From Hellea sp039977295 (lineage in GTDB: Bacteria > Pseudomonadota > Alphaproteobacteria > Caulobacterales > Maricaulaceae), in NCBI GenBank assembly GCA_039977295.1, contig JBDWDN010000003.1, forward strand, positions 682,001-746,000: a stretch of DNA of 64,000 nucleotides, written 5' to 3'. A model generated the notes under the pieces. The model searched no databases. It saw only the letters and a program-made list of their open reading frames with translations, and was not told the DNA's origin. The position numbers were made by a program, and so were the translations under genes. Below are positions 51,295-60,119 of the stretch, in pieces. Positions within the stretch are counted from its first letter, which is position 1, and every line of letters begins with the position of its first letter.

Positions 51295-53796
51295 TTACCG
51301 ACGCCCGCGTGACGGTATCAACAGTCCTAAGAGCATGAAGAACACGGCCATGGCTAAAGCTAACATGATGGCGGGTGTCTTTGTTAACTCTTTGCTCCAA
51401 GCGGCAGCTTTAGACTGCGTGCCGTTTTCGCTCGATAACTTTGCTCGCGTTTGAAGGTCATTGAATGAGCCGCTTAAGTCGAGTTTTTGCCAGGCAGTTT
51501 TGGTTCTGATCGACGCATTTGACGTCCATGTTTTAAGGCCTGCCATTAAGCTGTCTGCCGTTTTAGGGCTAGAGGTTACCTCAGACAAACCGCGTAATTG
51601 CGGGACATTAGCCGCGATAGGTTTGACTCTAGGCGGAACTACCTTGTCCGTTGTTTGATCCACTGTCTTGCCCGCTAAAAGCGACGCCGCACTCATTTTG
51701 AAATTATCAAATTTACCGCGAACTGACGACATATCAACTTCGCCAAACTCAAATGCGCCCTTATCAAATTTGGGTAGATTAAATTCTGGAATTTTGAAAC
51801 GGCTAAGCTTGGATGGTTTTTGCTCTGAACCGCTGAATCCTGGCACGGTCATAGCTGTTTGTGCCATGATAACTTTGGCGCCGTTCCAGCGCGCGACACT
51901 GCCTTCCACGGCGTTCCAAGCCTTAGGCTCAATGAGCTCGCTTGCAACGCTAGAGAAAGACCGCCCAGGGACATTCGTGATAACGCCCATGACTTTGCCG
52001 CCGCCCCGAGGGGAGGGGTAAAGGGCCGCAACGCCGCCATTACGGATACGCCCGGCCTCAGCTTGACGCTGGGCGTAGAGGCGAAGGGTGGTGTCTTCGT
52101 CATTGGCGGCAAAGCGGTCGATAGATGCGACGCGGCCTGCGCCGATTAAAGCCTGTCCTTTAAGGGCGGACCTCAAACCTTTTGGTCCGCCGCTACTTAT
52201 GGCTTTGTCAATATTGGTGCTTGGCCCAATGACGAGAACATTTTTGTCTGCCGCGATAGCGCCCAGATTTGTTGACCGCATATAATCTGCTTGGGTCCAG
52301 CCATAACCTGAGGACTTGGCGAGTTTTGCGAGAATTTTTAATGAGGCGTTGTAATCACGCGAAGACAAAGCTGGCAGCATGACAACGCTATCGCTGCCGT
52401 GTTCAATTGAGAAGGGCGCGCCCGTGGCCATCAATTTACTGAGCTCCGCCGCGGGGGAGGCGGTCGGTGTTTCGATCTTTATTTTTGATCCTTCCCCTAA
52501 ATAAAACCCAGGGGCCTGCTGCGTGAAGTTACAGCCTAGCGCGCCGCTCATTTCGAGTGTTGGCGTAATGGATAATTGGTTATCTGCGCCTTGAAGCGTG
52601 CCAGCGGGGATTTTGAAGGCGACTGATTTTCGTGATTTGTTTAGCGTGGTGAAGCCAAGAGATTGCCCGTTCAGATCGACTGAAACACGCGAATTATCTG
52701 ACACGGTGTTATCGCTGGCGATACGGAGCAAAATTTCGCCCGTGCTGGCGACCGGGTCGCTAACGTTAAATGTAAGGGTTTGAGGCTTTGGGCCCCATCC
52801 ACTGTCGAAATAACCGCCGCCTAAATCCGCAAGCTTGGCCGCGCGGTCTACGCGGTTAACAGAGGAGCCCAATGAGGATTGCATATGCATTTCGCCGACG
52901 CTGGTGACTGGGCGGTGCGCGTCAGGCAATTGGTATGTAGCAAAACTTTTTGCGGTTTCCATAACTTCGATATCTGTGTCGCCCGTTATGATAAGGCGCA
53001 TAGGGCTGCCTTTATGGATAAGAATTCTCGGGCCCGACCCGTCTAAGATTTTTGTATCCGACACCCAGCCGTGAAGCTGGTCACGGCGGCCCAGGACGAT
53101 GTCAAATTCACCAGAGCCAGAAGATGTTTTAAACTCGGGTGTTTGCGCCATGCGTAGTCCCATGCCTTGGGCAGCCAGGGCTTGTAACTTAGCCGTGTTA
53201 TGGCCTCGGGCAAGAATACGCACTGATTTTGGCGCGGTCGTTGGATTGCTTAGCCGAGCCTCAACGTCGCGGATTTCATAATTGCGCGCCTTTGCGCGTG
53301 CTTTGATGATGACCATGCTATTCTTGAAATCCAGTCTCCAGCCGCCATGTTGCGGCGTCAGGCACTGCGCGCCAGCAGGCGTATTATAGGTGAAGCGGAT
53401 TTTATTGTTGCGCGGACGAATACGGGCCTTGTCCAGTTTGATGCGCGCATCAAAGCCTTGGCCGCGGGTTATGACAGGTGTGGGTTTGCCATTGTTAAAT
53501 TGCACCATAAGCGGCGTAAGGCGGCTAACTTTTCCCAGCGGGTCTGCCGATAAAAGCAGTTCAAGTCCGTCCGTCCAATCTGTGTCGCTAGCGTCAAAGG
53601 AAAATTCAATACTCGGATTGCGCCAATCTAGCACGCGCTCATCGAGGCCCTCGACCGCAGAAAGGCTCGTTTTATAGACCGTTGTGCGGGTTTCGGGTGT
53701 ATAAACGGCCGCATTTGCCGTGACAGACACAGCGGCAGTGCTTAGGAGAAGGACTGAAAGCGCCGTTTTTAATGCGGCATTTTTATAATGGGACAT
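51295..53796 (-). CDS. BcsB-like cellulose synthase regulatory subunit, orphan
   Basis: From ATG 53796, 833 residues; an in-frame ATG far upstream would prefix an unlikely sequence. A signal peptide (about 1-30) is followed by two repeats of carbohydrate-binding and flavodoxin-like domains, with SLSAVEGLDERV early, an FDIVLGRRDQL motif near 225 and a second half with ALSSRDYNASLKIL. A single C-terminal membrane helix (about 808-828) anchors it, as in BcsB. BcsB guides the nascent glucan through the periplasm and normally pairs with BcsA, which carries the PilZ domain. No bcsA, bcsC or bcsZ is nearby. Confidence 0.75.
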   Translation of the reverse strand: MSHYKNAALKTALSVLLLSTAAVSVTANAAVYTPETRTTVYKTSLSAVEGLDERVLDWRNPSIEFSFDASDTDWTDGLELLLSADPLGKVSRLTPLMVQFNNGKPTPVITRGQGFDARIKLDKARIRPRNNKIRFTYNTPAGAQCLTPQHGGWRLDFKNSMVIIKARAKARNYEIRDVEARLSNPTTAPKSVRILARGHNTAKLQALAAQGMGLRMAQTPEFKTSSGSGEFDIVLGRRDQLHGWVSDTKILDGSGPRILIHKGSPMRLIITGDTDIEVMETAKSFATYQLPDAHRPVTSVGEMHMQSSLGSSVNRVDRAAKLADLGGGYFDSGWGPKPQTLTFNVSDPVASTGEILLRIASDNTVSDNSRVSVDLNGQSLGFTTLNKSRKSVAFKIPAGTLQGADNQLSITPTLEMSGALGCNFTQQAPGFYLGEGSKIKIETPTASPAAELSKLMATGAPFSIEHGSDSVVMLPALSSRDYNASLKILAKLAKSSGYGWTQADYMRSTNLGAIAADKNVLVIGPSTNIDKAISSGGPKGLRSALKGQALIGAGRVASIDRFAANDEDTTLRLYAQRQAEAGRIRNGGVAALYPSPRGGGKVMGVITNVPGRSFSSVASELIEPKAWNAVEGSVARWNGAKVIMAQTAMTVPGFSGSEQKPSKLSRFKIPEFNLPKFDKGAFEFGEVDMSSVRGKFDNFKMSAASLLAGKTVDQTTDKVVPPRVKPIAANVPQLRGLSEVTSSPKTADSLMAGLKTWTSNASIRTKTAWQKLDLSGSFNDLQTRAKLSSENGTQSKAAAWSKELTKTPAIMLALAMAVFFMLLGLLIPSRGRR

Positions 53797-53905
53797 TGTC
53801 CGAGGCCTTATGATTAACATAAGCCTAACCAAGCAAGAATGGTGCCAAATATTCCGTCTGAGACGGATTAATATATAAAGCTCCAAATGCCAGAAAGCCT
53901 CAAGA

Positions 53906-54235
53906 ATGACGCCACTTTTAAAAGCCGGATTTTGGACTTCAGCGCTTATCCGAACCGCCGAAATAGAGGGCGCATTTGCAGCGGTGGTAAAGAGAGGTGA
54001 CCCTGATGCAGGGGCCTGCCTCGTCAAAGTTAGATTGCTTAACGGACAAGCAACTCTGTACCGCCCCATTCGCAATATGGCTGGAGAGCGGGTCTGGTTA
54101 CCCAAAGGGCCAGAAGGTGAGCGCGAGATTGATACTTACATCAATAGCCGCGTTGATGATGATCCAGATATTTGGATCGTTGAAATTGAAGATCGGAAGG
54201 GCCGACATTTCTTAACGGAACCAATCGAACACTAA
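53906..54235 (+). CDS. DUF1491 family protein
   Basis: A 109-residue cytoplasmic protein with the DUF1491 pattern: SALIRTAEIEGAFAAVVKRGDPDAGACLVKV near the start and the conserved PIRNMAGERVW and DPDIWIVEIED segments. DUF1491 proteins are small and widespread in alphaproteobacteria, with unknown role. It is divergent from the BcsB-like gene with 109 bases between starts and stands alone. Confidence 0.92.
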   Translation: MTPLLKAGFWTSALIRTAEIEGAFAAVVKRGDPDAGACLVKVRLLNGQATLYRPIRNMAGERVWLPKGPEGEREIDTYINSRVDDDPDIWIVEIEDRKGRHFLTEPIEH

Positions 54236-54367
54236 TGCAAACTTGAGGGGTGTTGACTCATGGGATGCTCGTATTAACCTCATTCCTCCATGGTCATTTA
54301 CAAATGTTCTATTTAGGTCTAATTTTCAGAATTGAATTCAGCTATACTTAACAAACGGGGGCTGAAA

Positions 54368-55105
54368 ATGAATGATAATAACAGAGATGTCGTCGGAAAT
54401 GTATTGTCGGCGATTAAAGTCATTGAGGCCAGCGACACGCTTGATGAGCTTTTGGATGGCATATCGGCCTTCTCCAAACCTCTAGGGTTTACCTATGCCG
54501 GGATAGGCCAAATTATAAATCCTGCCGTTTTGGAACGGCCCATAACGGATGTCGGAATTTCAGATTTCCCTAGAGAGTTTAATGATCGCTGGCTTGCTCA
54601 GGGATATATTATGCATGACCCGATCCTGCGATATGCTCTGAGTTATAGAGCGGCCTTTACGTGGCGCGAGGCTTATGAATATGCAACGCGTTATGGCCGC
54701 CGAATCTTCGATGAAGCGGAAGAGTTTGGTCTGAGTGACGGCATCGCCATACCCGTCATCGTCGGGAAATATCCGACGGGGTTAGTATCGTTGGTGCACC
54801 CGGACCCAAGATTTTCTGAGGCAGAAATTGCCCATATCCAATTGGTTTGCATTCATAGCTATACGCGCATGCTCCGGATCATTAATGCTGAGAAACAAGA
54901 CCGCACAGATGCTCTGACAGTTCGCGAAATTGACGTTCTTCACTATGTCGCGGCCGGTAAAACGAATTGGGAAATCGGGAAGATTTTAGAGATTTCTGAA
55001 GACACCATCAAAATGCACATGAAAAACATCACACGCAAACTTGATGCCGCCAATCGCGCGCATTCGGTTGCTTTGGGTATCCGTGAGGGACAGATTCTCC
55101 CATAA
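54368..55105 (+). CDS. luxR: LuxR-family quorum-sensing regulator
   Basis: From ATG 54368, 245 residues; a start 12 codons upstream is possible. Residues 15-165 form the autoinducer-binding domain with the usual Trp, Tyr and Asp pattern (YIMHDPILRYALSYRAAFTWREAYE near 90). Residues about 180-240 are the LuxR helix-turn-helix with LTVREIDVLHYVAAGKTNWEIGKIL. It is a full-length AHL receptor, not a solo fragment, and its partner luxI follows 87 bases downstream. A lux-box-like dyad lies between the two genes. The symbol is by family, as this locus has no assigned name. Confidence 0.9.
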   Translation: MNDNNRDVVGNVLSAIKVIEASDTLDELLDGISAFSKPLGFTYAGIGQIINPAVLERPITDVGISDFPREFNDRWLAQGYIMHDPILRYALSYRAAFTWREAYEYATRYGRRIFDEAEEFGLSDGIAIPVIVGKYPTGLVSLVHPDPRFSEAEIAHIQLVCIHSYTRMLRIINAEKQDRTDALTVREIDVLHYVAAGKTNWEIGKILEISEDTIKMHMKNITRKLDAANRAHSVALGIREGQILP

Positions 55106-55127
55106 TCTAAACGCTTTTTTCTGAACC

Positions 55128-55141
55128 TACCCGTTCGGGTA
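55128..55141. promoter_or_regulatory. lux-box-like inverted repeat upstream of luxI
   Basis: TACCCG at 55128-55133 and CGGGTA at 55136-55141 form a dyad with a TT spacer, centred about 58 bases before the luxI ATG, where a LuxR site is expected. The classical lux box is longer (20 bases), so this is a short variant. Confidence 0.6.
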
Positions 55142-55192
55142 ATATACGCAATTCACCTCAAAGGCTAACTCCATAAGTCGGAGGATTGCCTA

Positions 55193-55861
55193 ATGGTTGA
55201 TATTGTTACACATGAAAACCGTAGTCTATATGTGGACGCTCTCGATGAGATGTTCCGTTTGCGCTATCAAGTTGCCGTCAATGAAATGGGTTGGCCACTG
55301 CCAAATGCCAAAGACGGCTATGATATTGATGAGTTTGACACCGAAGACAGTATCTATCTTTTAGAATATGCCGATGATGGCCGTATGGTCGCCTGTGCAC
55401 GCTTAAACCCAACAACCAAACCTAACTTACTATCTGAAATTTTTCCGAATTATTGCGACTTTGGGACTATTCCTAAAGACGACAGAATATACGAATACTC
55501 ACGCTATATGGTGACCAAGAAAGGTTTGTCGCAAGCAGAGTTCGTTAGGGCGCGTGCCAATATCACATTGGCTGTCAACGAGTTCTGCCTGGCTTACGGT
55601 ATCGAGCAAGTCACGCTTTTGACCTATATGAAAAACTACCCTATTGCGGCGCATATTTGGGACACGCTGCCCCTCGGTACACCGCAAGTTTATGACGTAG
55701 ATGGAATTCAATATATTGCCGCGATTTCTACCCTGACTGAAGAAGGTCTGGAACGTTCTCGCAAATATTCCGGTATTACCCACAAAGTCGCTAGCATGGT
55801 TGTCCCACTAACTTACGCAAAGCAGCTTGCTACATCGCGTCAGGTAAAACGCGCCTCTTAA
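55193..55861 (+). CDS. luxI: LuxI-family acyl-homoserine-lactone synthase
   Basis: A 222-residue autoinducer synthase with the family layout: FRLRYQVAVNEMGW (Arg24 and Trp34), the Asp/Glu-rich DIDEFDTEDSIY, ARLNPTTKPNLLSEIFP near 72-88, and the EYSRYMV segment near 103. It makes an AHL from S-adenosylmethionine and an acyl chain; the chain is not predictable from sequence. Strong GGAGG ribosome site. The lux-box-like dyad upstream suggests positive feedback by the adjacent LuxR. The symbol is by family. Confidence 0.93.
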   Translation: MVDIVTHENRSLYVDALDEMFRLRYQVAVNEMGWPLPNAKDGYDIDEFDTEDSIYLLEYADDGRMVACARLNPTTKPNLLSEIFPNYCDFGTIPKDDRIYEYSRYMVTKKGLSQAEFVRARANITLAVNEFCLAYGIEQVTLLTYMKNYPIAAHIWDTLPLGTPQVYDVDGIQYIAAISTLTEEGLERSRKYSGITHKVASMVVPLTYAKQLATSRQVKRAS

Positions 55862-55901
55862 AGCCGTCCTTAAAAATATAACAAAAGAATGAGGGTTCAC
55901 A

Positions 55902-56138
55902 ATGTCTAAGACCGAAAACAAAATTATACAGCTTTACAATCAACATGACCGCATAATGAATTCCGGGACTGGCGTCGTAAAGCTGCCGCCCGTTATAACG
56001 CGGCGCGGTAAAGAGCTTTTGGGCGATATTGAGGCTGTTTTAGAAATACCTCAAAACCGCGCCTATGTGGAAGCGACTTTGGAAGAGGCCTTGAGCAGAA
56101 TTGCTAGCCGACTCTTGGGGCCGGAGAACCAACGTTAA
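55902..56138 (+). CDS. Small unknown protein downstream of luxI
   Basis: A 78-residue protein, mostly helical by composition, with a basic, Pro-containing middle (VVKLPPVITRRGKELLGD, about 25-42) and a C-terminal amphipathic helix. No signal, no Cys, no known domain. A GAGGG ribosome site lies 5 bases before the ATG and the gene starts 40 bases after luxI with no terminator between, so it is likely in the luxI transcript. It converges with the MATE gene, with 16 bases between stop codons. A quorum-sensing role would be inference from position only. Confidence 0.55.
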   Translation: MSKTENKIIQLYNQHDRIMNSGTGVVKLPPVITRRGKELLGDIEAVLEIPQNRAYVEATLEEALSRIASRLLGPENQR

Positions 56139-56154
56139 GCCAAGTTTTTAGGCC

Positions 56155-57543
56155 TCACTTGAGGCGTCTCATTAGCCTTAAACCCAATAAAATTGACGCC
56201 ATAATCAACCCTGACATCAATCCATACCAGACACCATTCGCGCCTATATCGGTCTTCAGGGCCAGGATGTAGGCGACAGGAAATCCGACTATCCAATAGC
56301 TGATGCCCGTAAATAACATAGGCCAATTTACGTCTTTTAGACCCCGTAGGAGCTGGTTCGCAGAGACTTGGATCGCGTCAAAAAACATGAAGGCTGTCGC
56401 GATAGGGAGGAAGCCAATGACGAGGGCAATGACCTCAGCATTTTCTGCCTTTTCTAAATTCAGATAAAGCGAGGCTGTGAATTCAGGGAAAAGCGCCACC
56501 GGAATGGCCAGCAACATGATCGCCAGAACAGAAGCCGTCATAGTCGTGCTTGCTGCGCGGCGCGTTGCGGGCTTATTGCTTGCGCCTTCCGCCAAGCCAA
56601 TCCTTACAGCGCCCGCCATGGACATGCCCCATGGCAGCATAAAGGCGAGGGCGGCGACATTTAGCGCTATTTGATAAGCAGCGGCTTCGAGAACGCCGAT
56701 GAGTCCCATAATGATGATAGCGGCGTTAAAAAGCATGCCTTCAAAGACAGTTGTCAGGCTGATAGGCCAGCCCAAAATGATAACCTCCCGAAAGCGCTGC
56801 CAATCAGACTTCCAGAAATTCTTAAAGATTTGAAAGCTATTGGCGCGTTTGTCTAAGCGAATATATAATAAGAAAAGACAAAAGCTAAAAATATAAGCCA
56901 GCGAGGACGCTATGCCCGCTCCGACAAGTTCCAAACGAGGAGCGCCAAAGTTTCCAAAAATGAAGATGTAATTGAGAAGGCCATTTGTGGCCGTCCCAAT
57001 AACAACCAAAATAAGAGGAACAAGTGTCTTCTCTAAGGCCGCAAGAAAGTTGCGCAGCGCCATTGTCGCCATAGCAAATGGCAAGCCAATGGCCAGTGCC
57101 ATAACATATTTCCCTGCTTTGGCAGACACCTCTGCGTCTTGACCAAAGGCCAATAAAAGCTCCTCGGTAAATGAGAGTAGAATCACGATAAGCGGCGTCA
57201 TCAAAAAGATCACCCAAATCACCATGCGCACGGATCTGCGGGCATCTCTGGTATCATTTTGATCCGCGCCAAGAGCTTGAGAAACGAGAGGGGATACAGC
57301 CGCAATCGGGCCAGAGCCGAGCATCCAAAGGGCAAAGTAAATCACAGAGCCGAGCCCTGCTGCGGCCACGTCTTCTGGGCTAATACGGCCAATCATCACT
57401 GTATCAATGAAATAGACAAAGAACTGAATGAACTGTGCTAAAGCCATAGGCACGCCAATCCACAGCAAGGCTCGCATTTCGCCCCACCAGCTTTTTGGCA
57501 ATACCGCTTTTTGCGGCGCCTTATGTGTCAGTGTTTCAGACAT
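56155..57543 (-). CDS. MATE family exporter
   Basis: A 462-residue membrane protein with 12 helices and the two-lobe MATE layout: MALAQFIQFFVYFIDTVMIGRIS in helix 1-2 and a mirrored GWPISLTTVFEGMLFNAAI in the second half. MATE proteins export cations, drugs or metabolites using Na+ or H+. The N-type NorM-like length fits. It is transcribed alone towards the small gene after luxI; its start is about 170 bases from the phosphate porin. Confidence 0.93.
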   Translation of the reverse strand: MSETLTHKAPQKAVLPKSWWGEMRALLWIGVPMALAQFIQFFVYFIDTVMIGRISPEDVAAAGLGSVIYFALWMLGSGPIAAVSPLVSQALGADQNDTRDARRSVRMVIWVIFLMTPLIVILLSFTEELLLAFGQDAEVSAKAGKYVMALAIGLPFAMATMALRNFLAALEKTLVPLILVVIGTATNGLLNYIFIFGNFGAPRLELVGAGIASSLAYIFSFCLFLLYIRLDKRANSFQIFKNFWKSDWQRFREVIILGWPISLTTVFEGMLFNAAIIIMGLIGVLEAAAYQIALNVAALAFMLPWGMSMAGAVRIGLAEGASNKPATRRAASTTMTASVLAIMLLAIPVALFPEFTASLYLNLEKAENAEVIALVIGFLPIATAFMFFDAIQVSANQLLRGLKDVNWPMLFTGISYWIVGFPVAYILALKTDIGANGVWYGLMSGLIMASILLGLRLMRRLK

Positions 57544-57610
57544 CCGCGAGTGTTAGAGATTTTAAGTTCAAAAAGAAAGAGAATTTACGTTTGACCGCCA
57601 AGCAGAGCTT

Positions 57611-57628
57611 GTCATGAAACTGTCATAA
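57611..57628 (+). promoter_or_regulatory. Pho box upstream of the phosphate porin
   Basis: TGTCATG at 57611-57617 and TGTCATA at 57622-57628 are direct repeats with a four-base AAAC spacer, the exact 7-4-7 layout of a PhoB site. It ends 83 bases before the porin ATG. This is the cleanest Pho box in the window. Confidence 0.85.
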
Positions 57629-57711
57629 AAATTATAAGAAAGTGACAAAAGAATCTGCCATAGCGCTGCCAAACGGGGCGAAGCCCTCCATCGTAAAAAA
57701 AGGCCAAACCG

Positions 57712-58854
57712 ATGACAAAGATTTCCAAGAGCGGCTTAGCTGTCCCTATATTGGCCGTTGCGATGGTAATTCCCTCTGCCGCTCATGCGCAAGATTTTAC
57801 GATCGACTTTGGCGGACGTTACATGTTGGATTATACAGTTGCCGATATTAGCGGTCCAGATAGTGAGATTAAAGATGAGGAAATCCGCCGCTTACGGGGC
57901 AAGGTTTCTGGAAAAATCGGTAAAAAATGGTCTTACAAAGTTGAGACAACATTAGATACTGAGGATGGAAACAATCTTATCCTTGAAGATGCTTATGTTC
58001 AATTTAAGCCGGGTGTTGGAAATTGGGCTTTGATTGTGGGTCAAGACAACACAACGGTTTCCATGGCTGAGGAAACATCCTCCCTTTTCAGTTCTACCTA
58101 TGAGCGCGCGGCTTTTACAGACGCATTTGGGTTTTCACGCCGACTAGGTGTTATCGCCAAAACCAGCGGGGATAACTATACATTTTCAGCGGGCGTTTTC
58201 TCTTCAAACCTGGAAGGCGAAAATGGCGGTTCCACGGATAACGGCAAAGCGGCATCGGCTCGCGCAACCTATAACCCCGTTAAAACGGATGAAATGACGG
58301 TTCACCTTGGGGCCTATTGGCGGTATCGCGATAAAGGAGATGACAGTTCAAATCTTCGCTATCGTCAGCGTCCCTTCACCCATGCCGCACCTTCACGCAT
58401 TATTGATACGGGCCGTTTCGCTAAAAGTGATAATACCTTCGGTATTGAAGCGGCGGCGACGACAGGTAAGCTTTGGGCGGCTGGTGAGGCGTCAGTCCTG
58501 AAGGCTAATGGCGCAGGTGCCAATCCTGATGCAAATTTTGGCGGCTATTACGGCGAAGTCGGTGTCTTCTTTGGCGGCAAGAAAGTTTATAAAGGACATA
58601 AATTCAATCGTCCAAAAGTAGACACTCCATTTGGCCAGGGCGGATATGGGGCTGTCTCTTTTGTGGCCCGCTATGACAGTCTCGATCTTCAGGACGCTTC
58701 ATATACCGGGAAACTTAATACCATCGTGCTGGGCGCGGATTGGTGGCCAACGGGTAATACGCGGCTGGGCATCAACTATTTCGATGCTGACGCTACAAAT
58801 GGTTCAGCCGATAAGGGCGAAGGCTTTGTGGCTCGCGCCCAATTTGACTTTTAA
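57712..58854 (+). CDS. Phosphate-selective porin (OprP/OprO type)
   Basis: A 380-residue outer-membrane porin. Signal peptide ends near AHAQD (about 26), then an even pattern of amphipathic strands with the OprP start (FTIDFGGRYMLDYTVADI) and the closing strand that ends in Phe (VARAQFDF), needed for Bam assembly. OprP-type porins pass phosphate or polyphosphate. Its place directly before pstS, behind a Pho box, makes phosphate the likely substrate. The pstS gene starts 12 bases after its stop, so one transcript is expected. Confidence 0.9.
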   Translation: MTKISKSGLAVPILAVAMVIPSAAHAQDFTIDFGGRYMLDYTVADISGPDSEIKDEEIRRLRGKVSGKIGKKWSYKVETTLDTEDGNNLILEDAYVQFKPGVGNWALIVGQDNTTVSMAEETSSLFSSTYERAAFTDAFGFSRRLGVIAKTSGDNYTFSAGVFSSNLEGENGGSTDNGKAASARATYNPVKTDEMTVHLGAYWRYRDKGDDSSNLRYRQRPFTHAAPSRIIDTGRFAKSDNTFGIEAAATTGKLWAAGEASVLKANGAGANPDANFGGYYGEVGVFFGGKKVYKGHKFNRPKVDTPFGQGGYGAVSFVARYDSLDLQDASYTGKLNTIVLGADWWPTGNTRLGINYFDADATNGSADKGEGFVARAQFDF

Positions 58855-58866
58855 TCAACAACCTGA

Positions 58867-59997
58867 ATGAAATTGAATATTATGATGATGAAATCACTTA
58901 TTTTTGGTGCGGTAGGCGCGGTTCTTTTAATTGGCTGCGCCGATAGCGTTGTTGTCAAAGACACTGTTACTGATAGCCAGCCAAATACCACGGCCTCTAA
59001 GACAACCAAAGCTGTAAAGATTGCTACGGGCGGGGACATCCGTGTTGTCGGATCCTCAACGGTTTATCCGTTCTCGACGAAGGTCGCGCAGGAATTTAAG
59101 AATAAAACGGGCTTTAATGTTGTTGTCGAATCTACAGGTTCAGGCGGCGGCCATAAGCTATTTTGTTCAGGCACAGACGAAACATCGCCGGACATCGCAA
59201 ACTCTTCGCGCCGCCAGAAGAAGTCTGAATTTGATAATTGCCAAAAAAACGGCGTTGACGAGATTGTCGAAGTTAAGATTGGTTTTGACGGCATTGTCTT
59301 AGCGAATGCTTTGGATGCGGCCGTCATGAATATGAGCCTTAAGGACGTCTTTATGGCCTTTGCCAAAGATGTGCCGACATCTGAGAGCAATTGCTCGATG
59401 AAGGCAAACCCTTATATGAATTGGTCAGACATCAACCCAGACCTACCTAATGTGAAGATTGAAGCTTACGGCCCGCCGCCAACATCTGGCACGCGTGACG
59501 CCTTTGTTGAGATTGCAATGGAGGGCGGCGCGAAACAGGTCGCTTGCTTGGCAGAACTCCGAAAGCAAGATAAAAAGGCCTTTGCGAATATCGCACACAC
59601 CCTTCGCGAAGACGGAAAATGGATCGATGCCGGCGAGAATGATAATGCGCTCGTTCAGACATTAGTGAATACGCCCACGGCGGTCGGCGTATTTGGCTAT
59701 TCATTCCTCGATCAGAACGCGGATAAGATAAAGGGCGCGAATATTGATGGGACTGCGCCAGAATTTGAAAATATCGCTGCGGGAGATTATGCCGTGGCAC
59801 GCTCGCTCTATTTCTACCTTAAAAAAGGCCATGTCGGATCGACGCCAGGATTGCAGGAATTCGCGCTTGAATTTACCTCTGATGCCGCATCTGGCCCTGG
59901 CGGATATTTAGAAGAAATTGGCTTAGTCCCGCTTCCAGAAGCTGAGCGCGCAAAGGTGCGTATGTCCGTCCAAAATCTTAGCCCTTACAGCCAGTAA
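58867..59997 (+). CDS. pstS: Phosphate ABC transporter substrate-binding protein PstS
   Basis: A 376-residue periplasmic binding protein with a lipobox-like LIGC near Cys20. The phosphate-binding elements are GSSTVYPFST near 60, STGSGGGHKLFCSG near 90 and the PPPTSGTRDAF loop near 200. This is the PstS family with the alphaproteobacterial insert. It binds phosphate and hands it to PstC/PstA. A terminator-like hairpin follows, so pstCAB may have extra control. Confidence 0.93.
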   Translation: MKLNIMMMKSLIFGAVGAVLLIGCADSVVVKDTVTDSQPNTTASKTTKAVKIATGGDIRVVGSSTVYPFSTKVAQEFKNKTGFNVVVESTGSGGGHKLFCSGTDETSPDIANSSRRQKKSEFDNCQKNGVDEIVEVKIGFDGIVLANALDAAVMNMSLKDVFMAFAKDVPTSESNCSMKANPYMNWSDINPDLPNVKIEAYGPPPTSGTRDAFVEIAMEGGAKQVACLAELRKQDKKAFANIAHTLREDGKWIDAGENDNALVQTLVNTPTAVGVFGYSFLDQNADKIKGANIDGTAPEFENIAAGDYAVARSLYFYLKKGHVGSTPGLQEFALEFTSDAASGPGGYLEEIGLVPLPEAERAKVRMSVQNLSPYSQ

Positions 59998-60022
59998 GTC
60001 GGCATAGTTTCTTATTTAAAGG

Positions 60023-60053
60023 CGGCGCTTCGCAAGAGCTGAGCGCCGTTTTT
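60023..60053 (+). terminator. Terminator between pstS and pstC
   Basis: CGGCGCT at 60023-60029 pairs with AGCGCCG at 60042-60048, followed by TTTTTC. It lies 25 bases past pstS and would reduce read-through, letting pstS be made in excess of the permease. Confidence 0.8.
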
Positions 60054-60066
60054 CTTTGTCGTAAAA

Positions 60067-60085
60067 CTTACATAAAACTGCCTTA
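60067..60085 (+). promoter_or_regulatory. Degenerate Pho box upstream of pstC
   Basis: The 19-base stretch from CTTACATAAAAC to TTA at 60085 agrees with CTGTCATAAAACTGTCATA at 15 positions and keeps the 7-4-7 spacing. It ends 34 bases before the GTG of pstC and after the pstS terminator, so it may drive pstCAB separately. Confidence 0.5.
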
Positions 60086-60119
60086 AAGGCGGTTACAGTT
60101 AAGGTAATAGGCGGACTCA

